Under the pieces are notes generated by a model that had not been told where the DNA came from, did not search any database, and saw only the letters and a list, made by a program, of their open reading frames with translations. A DNA stretch of 64,000 nt from DASRVA01 sp050732875 (GTDB lineage: Bacteria; Gemmatimonadota; Gemmatimonadetes; JACCXV01; JAHWKZ01): positions 1 through 64,000 of the forward strand of contig JBOHRQ010000006.1 in the NCBI GenBank assembly GCA_050732875.1. Direction: 5' to 3'. Positions within the stretch are counted from its first letter, which is position 1. The number at the start of each line of letters is the position of its first letter. Positions 16,383-23,571 of the stretch are shown piece by piece. The translations under genes were made by a program, and so were the position numbers.

Positions 16383-18218
16383 ATGGAGCGAAGGCTCTCG
16401 GCGATCCTGGCCGCCGATGTGGTCGGATACAGCCGCCTCATGGGACGGGACGAGGAGGGGACGCTCTCCTCCCTCAAGGAGGTCCGGGCGAACATCGTCG
16501 ATCCCGAGATCTCGAAGCACAATGGACGCATCGTGAAGACGACCGGCGACGGGCTCCTGGTCGAGTTCCCCAGCGTGGTGGACGCCCTGAAGTGCGCCGC
16601 CTGCGTCCAGAAGACGATGGCCGATCGGACCGCGGACACTCCTGAGGACCAACGGCTCCAGTTCCGTATCGGGATCAACCTGGGCGATGTCATCATCGAC
16701 GGGGACGACATCTTCGGCGACGGCGTCAACGTGGCGGCGCGTCTGGAGAACCTGGCGGATCCCTGCGGCATCTGCATCTCGAAGGGGGCCTGGGATCTGG
16801 CTCGCGGGAGGATCCAGATCCCGTTCGAGGACCGGGGCGACGTCACGGTCAAGAACATCGCCCAGCCGATCCGGGTCTACGGGATCCGCTTCGACTCCTC
16901 GCGGAAGCCGGCCCCCCAGGCCGCGGATGCGCAAATGTCAAAACGCTCGATCGCGGTCCTGCCCTTCGCGAACTGGAGCTCGGACCCCGAGAACGAGTTC
17001 TTCAGCGACGGCATCTCCGAAGAGCTGATCAACCTTCTCACGAAGCTTCCCGAGCTTCAGGTCTCTTCCCGGACGTCTTCCTTCGGCTTCAAGAACAAGG
17101 ATGCCAACGTCCGCACGATCGCAAGAGAGCTGGGGGTCACGAACATTCTCGAGGGCAGCGTACGGCGGGCGGGCAAGCGGATCCGAATCACCGCCCAGCT
17201 CATCGACGCGGACTCGGACTTCCACCTTTGGTCGGAGACGTTCGACCGCGAGCTCGAGGACATCTTCGCCGTGCAGGACGAGATCGCCCGCAGCATCGTC
17301 GATGCGCTGGAGGTCACGCTCAGTCCGAGGGAGGAGCGGATCATCGAGAAGACACCGACCGCCGACATCAAGGCGTACGACTGCTATCTCCGAGGCCGCC
17401 TCTATTTCCATGATATGCGCGGCAACCTGAAGCCGGCCCTTGAGATGTTCTCGCAGGCGATCAAGATCGACCCCGAGTACGCGCTCGCCCATGCGGGTCT
17501 GGCCGACGTGTCGATTTTCCTCTACATGTGGTACGAGAAGGACGAAGAGCACCTCGCGCGCGCCGATTCCGCCAGCCGGCGGGCGCTCGAGCTGGATCCG
17601 GAGCTGGCCGAAGGCCATGCGGCGCGGGGGCATCTCCTCTCGTGGAAGAAGCGCTACGACGAGGCGGAGCGGGAGTTCGAGACTGCGATGAGCCTCGACC
17701 CAACCTTGTTCGAGGCGCCTTTCTTCTACGCCCGCGCGGCCATGATGCATGGCAGCTACGAGAAGGCCGCCCAGATGTACGAGCGCGCGGCCGCGGTTCG
17801 GCCGGACGATTATCAGGCGCCGCTTCTCGTCACGATGGTGTATCGCACCCTTGGCCGGGAGGCCGAGATGGAGGGGGCTAGCCAGCGGGGCCTGGCGCTG
17901 GTTGATCGTCACCTCAAGCTGAATCCCGAGGACCATCGAGCCTTCGTTCTGGGAGCCACCGGCTGCGTGGTGGTGGGGGATACCGAACGCGCGCTGGAGT
18001 GGGCCAACCGCGCCTTCGAGCTCGCCCCGGAGAATCGCACCGTCCTCTACAACCTGGCCTGCACGTACTCGATCGCCGGTGAGCCCGAAAAGGCGCTCGA
18101 CTGCCTGGAGCGTTCCGCGAGCGTCGGCCCGCTCTCAAGGGAGTATCTGGAGCATGACAGCGACCTGAATCCGATCCGGGGGGAACCGCGCTTTCAGGCG
18201 CTCATGGCGAAGCTCTAA
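16383..18218 (+). CDS. Class III adenylate/guanylate cyclase with TolB-like and TPR domains
   Basis: The 611-residue protein starts with a class III nucleotide cyclase domain (RRLSAILAADVVGYSRLMGR and TTGDGLLVEFPS, with both metal-binding Asp residues; residues 1-175). A TolB/FlgO-like region follows (SIAVLPFANWSSDPENEFFS, then SEELINLLTKLPELQVSSRTS and VRRAGKRIRITAQLIDADSD), and then at least five TPR units (ALEMFSQAIKIDPEYALAHAGLA...). There is no clear membrane helix. It probably makes cAMP or cGMP in response to a protein contact sensed by the TPR tail. The ATG at 16383 matches family N-termini; a GTG at 16374 with GGGAG close by is an alternative. The gene begins 19 nt after the transporter pair. 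Confidence 0.85.
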   Translation: MERRLSAILAADVVGYSRLMGRDEEGTLSSLKEVRANIVDPEISKHNGRIVKTTGDGLLVEFPSVVDALKCAACVQKTMADRTADTPEDQRLQFRIGINLGDVIIDGDDIFGDGVNVAARLENLADPCGICISKGAWDLARGRIQIPFEDRGDVTVKNIAQPIRVYGIRFDSSRKPAPQAADAQMSKRSIAVLPFANWSSDPENEFFSDGISEELINLLTKLPELQVSSRTSSFGFKNKDANVRTIARELGVTNILEGSVRRAGKRIRITAQLIDADSDFHLWSETFDRELEDIFAVQDEIARSIVDALEVTLSPREERIIEKTPTADIKAYDCYLRGRLYFHDMRGNLKPALEMFSQAIKIDPEYALAHAGLADVSIFLYMWYEKDEEHLARADSASRRALELDPELAEGHAARGHLLSWKKRYDEAEREFETAMSLDPTLFEAPFFYARAAMMHGSYEKAAQMYERAAAVRPDDYQAPLLVTMVYRTLGREAEMEGASQRGLALVDRHLKLNPEDHRAFVLGATGCVVVGDTERALEWANRAFELAPENRTVLYNLACTYSIAGEPEKALDCLERSASVGPLSREYLEHDSDLNPIRGEPRFQALMAKL

Positions 18219-18259
18219 AGGACAATCACGGCGACGCTGACCGCGTCAGGATTGGTACT

Positions 18260-19717
18260 ATGCCCTTTGCCGCCTACCCCGCTCCCTTCGTCTTCGACAA
18301 GAAGAACGGCACCAAAAAGATCCAGCAGTGCATCTGGGGCGATACGATCGAAGCCCTGGGCCCGGAAGAGGACGGCTGGGTGCCGGTGAACGCGCGGCTG
18401 GACCAGGGCTGGATGCGGGCCGCCGACCTCCAGGAGGACTGCATCCTCGAGGTGGTCTTCGTCGACATCGGGCAGGGGGACGGCTGCTTCATCGTCACTC
18501 CCCGCAACAAGCTGATCCTCGTCGACGCAGGCCTCGGGAACAACATGGTGCGCTTTCTCCGTTGGCGCTTCGACCTGCGGTCGAACCCCGACAAGGTGGT
18601 CCGCTTCGAAAGCGGGGTCATCACACACCCCGACGAGGACCACTACGGAGGCTTCGATCCGATCCTCAAGCGGAACTTCGAGTTCGGCGCCCTCTACCAC
18701 AACGGCGTGGTCGAGCGGAAGGGTCCCGATCGCCTGGGGCCGAAGGTGGGCCCGACCGGAGAGAAGCGTCTCACCGACATCATCGTCGACGAGGCCGCGC
18801 TCGCCACGATCATCGACGACCCGGCCAAGGTCGGGGAGATGAAGTATCCCAACCTGCTCAAGCTGGCCCGCGACGAGGCGGAGATCCCGAAGATCCGGAT
18901 GCTGAGCGCCCGCGACGAGCACCTTCCTGGCTACGGACCGAGCGCCCAGATGACGATCGAGGTGCTGGGCCCCGTGCCGGAGGAGCAGGCGGACGGCTCG
19001 CTCCGGCTCCGCTGGAAGTCGAGCGACGGGATCACCAAGAACGGCAACTCGGTCATCCTCATGTTCCGCTACGGCAAGCTGAGGATGCTTATCGGCGGGG
19101 ATCTCAACCGCCCGTTCGAGGAGCTCCTGCTCGAGCACTACACAGGACTCGATTCGCGCCCCACGAGCGAGGAGGACCGTCTCGCGCTGGCGATCGAGTC
19201 GCGCAAGCGCTTCCGGGCCGACGTCGCCAAGGCCTGCCATCACGGGAGCGCCGACTTCACCAGCCGCTTTCTCGAAGGGATCGATGCGATCGCGACCGTC
19301 GTCTCGAGCGGCGACGAGGAGTCGCACTGCCACCCGCGCCCGGACGCCCTGGGGGCCCTGGGCCGTCGCGGACGCGGCGAGCGGCCGCTCATCTTCAGCA
19401 CCGAGCTCGCGCGCTCGAGCCGGGAGACGATCGAGACGCCGCAGGCGATCAAGGACAAGGTCTCCGAGCTACTCGAGCTGCGCGACCAGGCCACCGACGA
19501 GGCCATGAAGAAGACGCTTCGTGAGAAGATCCAGGCCGCGCTCTCGCGGGTGGAACGGAGCGTGGCTGTCTACGGGGCGATCAACCTCAGGACCGACGGC
19601 GATAAGGCACTGATCGCGCAGAAGCTCGAGCGGCCGCGGCCCAACGGCGAGAAGTGGGACTACCACCTGTTGGAGGCCGACGAGAGCGGGGAGCTCAGGT
19701 ACGTGGGAGAGGAGTGA
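18260..19717 (+). CDS. ComEC/Rec2-like metallo-beta-lactamase-fold hydrolase with SH3-like N-terminus
   Basis: This 485-residue soluble protein has an N-terminal SH3-like segment (IQQCIWGDTIEALGPEEDGWVP). A ComEC-C-terminal-like metallo-beta-lactamase domain follows: VVFVDIGQGDGCFIVTP, ILVDAG, THPDEDHYGG (the HxDxDH zinc motif), LMFRYGKLRMLIGGDLN and ACHHGSADF. In competence ComEC this domain is a nuclease fused to a membrane channel; here no channel, signal peptide or membrane helix is present. The C-terminal ~130 residues (coiled helical EIRD-rich stretch, then VYGAINLRTDG) are extra. Free-standing forms of unknown role exist. A nuclease or phosphodiesterase role is inferred only. Confidence 0.75.
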   Translation: MPFAAYPAPFVFDKKNGTKKIQQCIWGDTIEALGPEEDGWVPVNARLDQGWMRAADLQEDCILEVVFVDIGQGDGCFIVTPRNKLILVDAGLGNNMVRFLRWRFDLRSNPDKVVRFESGVITHPDEDHYGGFDPILKRNFEFGALYHNGVVERKGPDRLGPKVGPTGEKRLTDIIVDEAALATIIDDPAKVGEMKYPNLLKLARDEAEIPKIRMLSARDEHLPGYGPSAQMTIEVLGPVPEEQADGSLRLRWKSSDGITKNGNSVILMFRYGKLRMLIGGDLNRPFEELLLEHYTGLDSRPTSEEDRLALAIESRKRFRADVAKACHHGSADFTSRFLEGIDAIATVVSSGDEESHCHPRPDALGALGRRGRGERPLIFSTELARSSRETIETPQAIKDKVSELLELRDQATDEAMKKTLREKIQAALSRVERSVAVYGAINLRTDGDKALIAQKLERPRPNGEKWDYHLLEADESGELRYVGEE

Positions 19718-19780
19718 TCGCCGTCGGCTGGTCGCCTATGGCCGGGCGAGACACTGATCCAATGACCGAAGCCCAATACG

Positions 19781-19816
19781 AGAAAAGCCCCCACCGGGAT
19801 TGCCGGCAGGGGCTTC
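19781..19816 (-). terminator. Intrinsic terminator after first cold-shock gene
   Basis: On the minus strand, AAGCCCC (19815-19809) pairs with GGGGCTT (19791-19785) around an inner GC hairpin, followed by a T-rich run. It lies about 40 nt after the cspA-like stop codon. Confidence 0.75.
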
Positions 19817-19856
19817 CTCTATCGATCGCTCGAGGCGACCGCGTCGGTCCGTCGCC

Positions 19857-20072
19857 TTAGACGGTGACGGGCCGCGTAACGTTCGCGGCCTGCGGGCCCT
19901 TCGGGCCCTCGGTGATCTCGAACTCGACCTTGTCGTTCTCGGCGAGAGACTTGAAGCCATCCCCACCGATGGCCGAGAAGTGGACGAAGACGTCCGGTCC
20001 GCTCTCCTGCTGGATGAACCCGAACCCCTTCGCGTCGTTGAACCACTTCACGGTGCCGGTATGTCTGGTCAT
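19857..20072 (-). CDS. Cold-shock protein (CspA family), copy 1
   Basis: The 71-residue protein is a single cold-shock domain with intact RNA-binding motifs RNP1 (KGFGFIQ) and RNP2 (VFVHFSAI), a nucleic-acid chaperone that melts RNA hairpins. The ATG at 20072 follows AAAGGAAAG. It has its own promoter and terminator. The ~170-nt leader is nearly the same as that of copy 2 and carries an intrinsic terminator-like hairpin. The protein differs from copy 2 mainly around SAIGGDG versus SAIAQEG and at the ends, so the pair is a recent tandem duplication. Confidence 0.95.
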   Translation of the reverse strand: MTRHTGTVKWFNDAKGFGFIQQESGPDVFVHFSAIGGDGFKSLAENDKVEFEITEGPKGPQAANVTRPVTV

Positions 20073-20101
20073 GCGTCTTTCCTTTGTCGTATTGCGTTTC
20101 A

Positions 20102-20118
20102 CCCGGCTTCCGCCGGTG
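20102..20118 (-). promoter_or_regulatory. RBS-proximal hairpin in csp leader 1
   Basis: The minus-strand RNA can form a short stem of CCGGC with GCCGG closing a GGAA loop, about 30 nt before the start codon. The equivalent stem in leader 2 (20647-20663) has different flanking pairs and an AGGAA loop, so the structure is kept while the sequence drifts. It may affect ribosome access. Confidence 0.5.
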
Positions 20119-20144
20119 TCTCTCAGGCCTCGGGTATCGCGCAC

Positions 20145-20188
20145 AAAAAAGCGCCGCTCTCTTCGGTCTTCCGTCGAGAGTCCGGCGC
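20145..20188 (-). terminator. Terminator-like attenuator hairpin in csp leader 1
   Basis: In the minus-strand transcript GCGCCG (20188-20183) pairs with CGGCGC (20156-20151), and CTCTC pairs with GAGAG inside it. An inner CGG/CCG pairing is also possible, and six U residues (20150-20145) follow directly. This is a complete intrinsic terminator located between promoter and start codon of a cold-shock gene, suggesting attenuation. Confidence 0.7.
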
Positions 20189-20242
20189 GTCGTTTCGAAC
20201 GGTCGTTCCCTTGGACGAACTGCTCTTCCTGAAAGCCCTTAG

Positions 20243-20271
20243 AAAATAGACGGTTTCACTCGCGAAGTCCA
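20243..20271 (-). promoter_or_regulatory. Promoter of cold-shock gene copy 1
   Basis: TGGACT (20271-20266), 17 nt, TATTTT (20248-20243) on the minus strand, at the position corresponding exactly to the better promoter of copy 2 when the leaders are aligned. The predicted leader is about 165 nt. Confidence 0.6.
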
Positions 20272-20280
20272 GTGCCGCGT

Positions 20281-20311
20281 AGATCCACAAAGTAAGAGAT
20301 CCACAAGTAAG
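20281..20311. repeat. Two tandem copies of a 15/16-nt repeat
   Basis: AGATCCACAAAGTAAG (20281-20296) is followed at once by AGATCCACAAGTAAG (20297-20311). The pair lies between the terminator of copy 2 and the -35 of copy 1, so it could be an upstream regulator site or a duplication scar. Confidence 0.5.
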
Positions 20312-20330
20312 AGTAGATGCACCGGATAAG

Positions 20331-20366
20331 AGAAGCCCCCGCCGGACGAGCCGACGGGGGCTTTCT
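20331..20366. terminator. Bidirectional-looking terminator after cold-shock copy 2
   Basis: AAGCCCCC (20333-20340) pairs with GGGGGCTT (20356-20363) and an inner GCCGG/CCGAC-type stem extends it. The T-run is stronger on the plus strand (CTTTCTCT), but the hairpin lies 40 nt after the minus-strand csp stop. Confidence 0.65.
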
Positions 20367-20406
20367 CTATCGCGTGGTCGCTCGAGGCGACCGCTCGGTC
20401 AGGGCC

Positions 20407-20619
20407 TTAGGCGGCCCGGGTGACGTTCGCGGCCTGAGGGCCCTTCGGGCCCTCCGTGATCTCGAACTCGACCTTGTCGTTCTCAGCGAGGGACTTGAAG
20501 CCCTCCTGGGCGATGGCGGAGAAGTGGACGAAAACGTCCGGGCCGTTCTCCTGCTGGATGAACCCGAAACCCTTGGCGTCGTTGAACCACTTCACGGTAC
20601 CGGTGTGTCTGTCGGCCAT
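20407..20619 (-). CDS. Cold-shock protein (CspA family), copy 2
   Basis: This 70-residue single cold-shock domain protein has RNP1 (KGFGFIQ) and RNP2 (VFVHFSAI) intact and almost the same sequence as copy 1. The ATG at 20619 lies after AAAGGAAAG, the same ribosome site as copy 1. A near-consensus promoter starts transcription about 165 nt upstream, through a leader with an intrinsic-terminator hairpin. Cold-shock proteins of this type can act as antiterminators by melting hairpins, so feedback on their own leader is plausible. Confidence 0.95.
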   Translation of the reverse strand: MADRHTGTVKWFNDAKGFGFIQQENGPDVFVHFSAIAQEGFKSLAENDKVEFEITEGPKGPQAANVTRAA

Positions 20620-20690
20620 GCGTCTTTCCTTTGTTGTGTTCGTTTCCCCGGCTTCCTGCCGGGCTCTTTCAGGCCTCGGGCTTCGCGTAC

Positions 20691-20736
20691 AAAAAACGCG
20701 CCTCTCTCTTCGGTCTTCCGTCGAGAGTCCGGCGCG
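20691..20736 (-). terminator. Terminator-like attenuator hairpin in csp leader 2
   Basis: CGCGCC (20736-20731 on the minus strand) pairs with GGCGCG (20702-20697), with CTCTC/GAGAG pairing inside, followed by six U residues (20696-20691). It corresponds to the hairpin of leader 1. Some closing pairs differ between the copies but pairing is preserved. Confidence 0.7.
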
Positions 20737-20791
20737 TCGATTTCGAACGGTCGTTCCCTTGGACGTACTGGTTCTTCCTGAAAGCAGGAGG

Positions 20792-20820
20792 ATTATAGCC
20801 GATTGGGGGCAGCCCGTCAA
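20792..20820 (-). promoter_or_regulatory. Strong sigma70-type promoter of cold-shock copy 2
   Basis: TTGACG (20820-20815), 17 nt, TATAAT (20797-20792) on the minus strand is almost perfect consensus. Transcription would start near 20785, about 165 nt before the start codon. Confidence 0.85.
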
Positions 20821-20919
20821 GCTCTTTTCACTTCCGTAACCGTCCCGAGCCACCCGCGCCCCCGGGCTGGCGGCCGGCTTGACTGGCCCAGTCGCTCGGC
20901 GAGCCCGGGGCGTAGGCCT

Positions 20920-22272
20920 TCAAATCAGGTCGCGGACGGCGCGAAGGCCGGCCTCGACCTCCTCGGGCGTATTCCGAATCGAGGGCGAGAAGCGGAGGTG
21001 CTCGATCGCGTAGGGGGTGACGGTGGCGACGATGTCGCGGGAGCGAAGCGCGTTGACGGCCGCCCACGCCGCCATCCCCTCGACGTCGCAGCAGACGATG
21101 CCCGAGGACAGATCCTCTTCGATCGGCGTGATGAGCTCGACGCCGTCGATGGATCGGAGCCCCTCCTTGAGCTGGCGGGCCAGCTCGTGCGTCCGCTCCC
21201 GGACCCGCTCTTTCCCGATCGCCTGCTGAAACTCGAACGCCGGCGCCATTGCCCAGCGGTGCTCGAAGGGCTTGAAGCCGCCCGGCGTCATCCGCGGGCC
21301 GTCCGGACGGCCTTCCGGCTCGGTCCCCTGGAACCAGGCCGTCCACGAGGCGTCGTCCCGAAAGCTTGGAATGGAGGGTCGGACACGCGCCCAGCGATCG
21401 CCCCGACCCCACAGGATCCCGGTGCCGCGGGGGCCGAAGATCCATTTGTGGGTCCCGGCCGCCAGGAAATCGATGCCGAGTTCGTCTACGGTCACGTCCT
21501 CGATCCCAAAGCCATGGACCCCGTCCACGCAGACGAGGACGCGGTCCTCCTCGTCCCGGTCGCCGCTGACCTCGTCGACCGCCTCCGCGATCTCGGATAC
21601 CGGGATCCTGAGCCCGGTCCCCGAATGGACCCAGGTCAGGGCGACGGCACGCGTGCGGGGCCCGATCGCGTCCCGGATCCGATCGACGATCCCGTCCGCC
21701 GAGACGTCCCCGATCTCGTCGTAGAGCCGGATCTTCCGGACCGTGGTGCCCGTCCGCTCGCTCGCCTGGCGCAGCGACTCGTGCGTCACGTAGTAGTCGT
21801 GCTCGGTCGTCAGGAGCTCATCGCCCGGTCGCAGCCGGAGTCCGTTGTAGAGGATCCCCAGGCCCATCGTCGTCGAGTCGGTGAGCGCGATGTCGTTGGC
21901 GTCCGCGCCGAGGTAGTCGGCCGCGGCCCTGGCCGATGCGCGGGTCAGGCGGTCGTCGTTCTGCTCGTAGTATACGGTGGGATCGCTGTCCAGCGCCTGG
22001 CGGTACTTGTCGATCGCGCTGCGGACGGGCCAGGGATGGCTCGCCAGCAGCATGGCCGAGAGATCGATCGGCCGCTCGGCGATGACGAACTGCTCGCGGA
22101 CCGAGGACCAGTCCTCAGGGTCGAAGGGCGATGGTTCGCCGGGCAGGGAGTCGCCTGAAGCGCTCCGGGACCTCTCGGAGCGCGCGACCTTAGCCCCGCC
22201 CAGCGCCCCGCAGGCCGCGGTCAGCCCGGCGGCCAGCGTGCCGGTGGAGACAAGGAATCTGCGGCGGTCCAT
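20920..22272 (-). CDS. Class V aminotransferase-family PLP enzyme, Tat-exported
   Basis: The roughly 450-residue enzyme begins with a twin-arginine signal (DRRRFLVSTGTLAAGLTAACGA), so it should be exported folded with its cofactor and possibly lipidated at the Cys. The PLP-binding Lys lies in FLAAGTHKWIFGPRGTGILWG; DSTTMGLGILYNGL and VDGVHGFG are other conserved parts of the fold. It is closest to the cysteine-desulfurase/isopenicillin-N-epimerase-like group; the reaction cannot be fixed. The ATG at 22272 begins MDRRRF; another ATG two codons upstream is possible. Confidence 0.82.
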   Translation of the reverse strand: MDRRRFLVSTGTLAAGLTAACGALGGAKVARSERSRSASGDSLPGEPSPFDPEDWSSVREQFVIAERPIDLSAMLLASHPWPVRSAIDKYRQALDSDPTVYYEQNDDRLTRASARAAADYLGADANDIALTDSTTMGLGILYNGLRLRPGDELLTTEHDYYVTHESLRQASERTGTTVRKIRLYDEIGDVSADGIVDRIRDAIGPRTRAVALTWVHSGTGLRIPVSEIAEAVDEVSGDRDEEDRVLVCVDGVHGFGIEDVTVDELGIDFLAAGTHKWIFGPRGTGILWGRGDRWARVRPSIPSFRDDASWTAWFQGTEPEGRPDGPRMTPGGFKPFEHRWAMAPAFEFQQAIGKERVRERTHELARQLKEGLRSIDGVELITPIEEDLSSGIVCCDVEGMAAWAAVNALRSRDIVATVTPYAIEHLRFSPSIRNTPEEVEAGLRAVRDLI

Positions 22273-22316
22273 GACCATGACTACAAGGTAGGTTAGAGTT
22301 CAGCGGTCGCCGTCAT

Positions 22317-22775
22317 ATGACTGACGCCTTGGCTGGCAACCGCCATTCACCTGGCGCTTGCTGGATACCCGAGAGGCTGGACGCCGTGCCCCAGAGCGAG
22401 ATCCGCTTCTATTCCATGATGGCCGCCTCCCTCGTCGTGGTCGGCGCGGCCCTGGTATGGACGCTCCGCCGCCGCGAAGGTGGCCGGTCGTGGAGACGGG
22501 TCGGGCTCGTCGTCGCGGTGATCGTGATCGGCGGGATGTTCTGGGGGCGGATCGGCGCCAGCTGGGGACTCCCTTGGACGCTCTATCTCCTGCCGCCCAT
22601 GGCGGCAACGTTCCTCGTTCCCCCGCTCGCCTTCCGGATGGGCGCGCGCGAGACGACGACCTGGATCCTCCTCGCGGCCCTGTCGGGCCCGGTCGTCCAC
22701 GTCCTCTTCTCATTTTTCCTGGGGTGGAAGGAGTTCATGCCGATCTGGGACGTGCCGGCGCTGCGGGAGCTGTGA
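22317..22775 (+). CDS. Small integral membrane protein, unknown function
   Basis: About 130-152 residues with four hydrophobic helices (AASLVVVGAALVWTL, GLVVAVIVIGGMFWG, TLYLLPPMAATFLVPPLAF, ILLAALSGPVVHVLFSFFLG). The start may be ATG 22317 or GTG 22386 (VPQSEIRFYSMM); the shorter form lacks a hydrophilic N-terminal extension. I do not recognise the family. It stands alone, divergent from the aminotransferase and convergent with the higA gene. Confidence 0.6.
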   Translation: MTDALAGNRHSPGACWIPERLDAVPQSEIRFYSMMAASLVVVGAALVWTLRRREGGRSWRRVGLVVAVIVIGGMFWGRIGASWGLPWTLYLLPPMAATFLVPPLAFRMGARETTTWILLAALSGPVVHVLFSFFLGWKEFMPIWDVPALREL

Positions 22776-22801
22776 AAGTTCAAGCGGCTGCACGCAGCCG
22801 C

Positions 22802-23104
22802 TCAGGCGTTGCGGGCCGCGATCGCGTCGAGTTCCTGCGCCTCCTCCTCCCCTGCGAAGTAGAGGTCCCAGCGTTGCTGGAGGTTCATCCAGAAGCCGGC
22901 CGTCGTACCGAAGTATCGGGAGAGCCGCAGGGACGTGCTTGCGGTGACCCCGCGTCGCCCGTTCACGATCTCGTTGACGCGCTGATAGGGGACGCCGATC
23001 GCGTCGGCCAGCTCGCGCTGGGTCATCCCCATCGGTTCGAGAAACTCCCTCAGCAGCATCTCTCCCGGATGAGTCGGCGCGCGGTGGGTCGGAATACGGA
23101 TCAC
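22802..23104 (-). CDS. higA: HigA-family antitoxin (XRE)
   Basis: This 100-residue protein has the HigA pattern: a THRAPTHPGEMLLREFLEPMG start, helix-turn-helix MTQRELADAIGVPYQRVNEI, NGRRGVTASTSLRLSRYFGT and FWMNLQQRWDL. It binds the toxin and represses the operon. The start is GTG 23104, 10 nt after the toxin stop. Its partner higB has a frameshift, so the antitoxin may now act only as a repressor. Confidence 0.9.
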   Translation of the reverse strand: MIRIPTHRAPTHPGEMLLREFLEPMGMTQRELADAIGVPYQRVNEIVNGRRGVTASTSLRLSRYFGTTAGFWMNLQQRWDLYFAGEEEAQELDAIAARNA

Positions 23105-23114
23105 AAGCTCCCTC

Positions 23115-23407
23115 CTAATGATAATCCACGATCTCGACGTCGCTCGGTCCGGAGTCGGTCCATTCGAAGCAAATCCGGTACTGGTCGTTAATGCGGATGC
23201 TGTGAAGACCATGGCGATCGCCCTTCAGCTTCTTCAGACGATTGCCAGGCGGAATCCGGAGATCCTTCAAATTCACAGCCGAGTCCAGCAGCTCGAGCTT
23301 GCGCGCCGCGATATCCCAGAGATCACGGGGACAAACCACCCGCGCCGCCCTCTGTCCCTGCCGTAGAAGAGGTCACCGGTTCCCTGGTCCTTGAACGACA
23401 GGATCAC
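23115..23407 (-). pseudogene. higB: higB toxin (RelE superfamily) with a 1-nt frameshift
   Basis: The frame starting at GTG 23407 reads VILSFKDQGTGDLFYGRDRG, the usual HigB N-terminus. The next frame reads ARVVCPRDLWDIAARKLELL and continues through PPGNRLKKLKGDRHGLHSI and YRICFEWTD to DVEIVDYH, the usual HigB C-terminus. The two parts join near 23345-23350 if one base is restored, giving a ~97-residue toxin, an mRNA interferase in this family. The promoter and operator upstream look intact. Recent inactivation or a sequencing/assembly error in a G-rich run are both possible. Confidence 0.75.
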
Positions 23408-23416
23408 AGGCGTATC

Positions 23417-23446
23417 ATGATAGCACGGATGCCATGCTATAGTCAA
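23417..23446 (-). promoter_or_regulatory. higBA promoter with overlapping operator
   Basis: TTGACT (23446-23441), 18 nt, TATCAT (23422-23417) on the minus strand. The inverted repeat ATAGCA...TGCTAT (23420-23425 and 23435-23440, 9-nt spacer) covers the spacer and overlaps the -10, a typical HigA repressor site. Confidence 0.7.
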
Positions 23447-23571
23447 GCTCGTCGCCGGCAGGCGTCGGCGATTCGACGATTGACATTTCCGCGATCCTCC
23501 GCACAGGCTATCGTGCAATCCGCGCGCCCTTGTACCTGAAATCGGATCACTGGGCCGGGGAGGATCCCCTC

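Noticed and set aside
20281..20311. CRISPR-like repeat.
   Set aside because: Only two contiguous copies with no spacers and no cas genes in the window.
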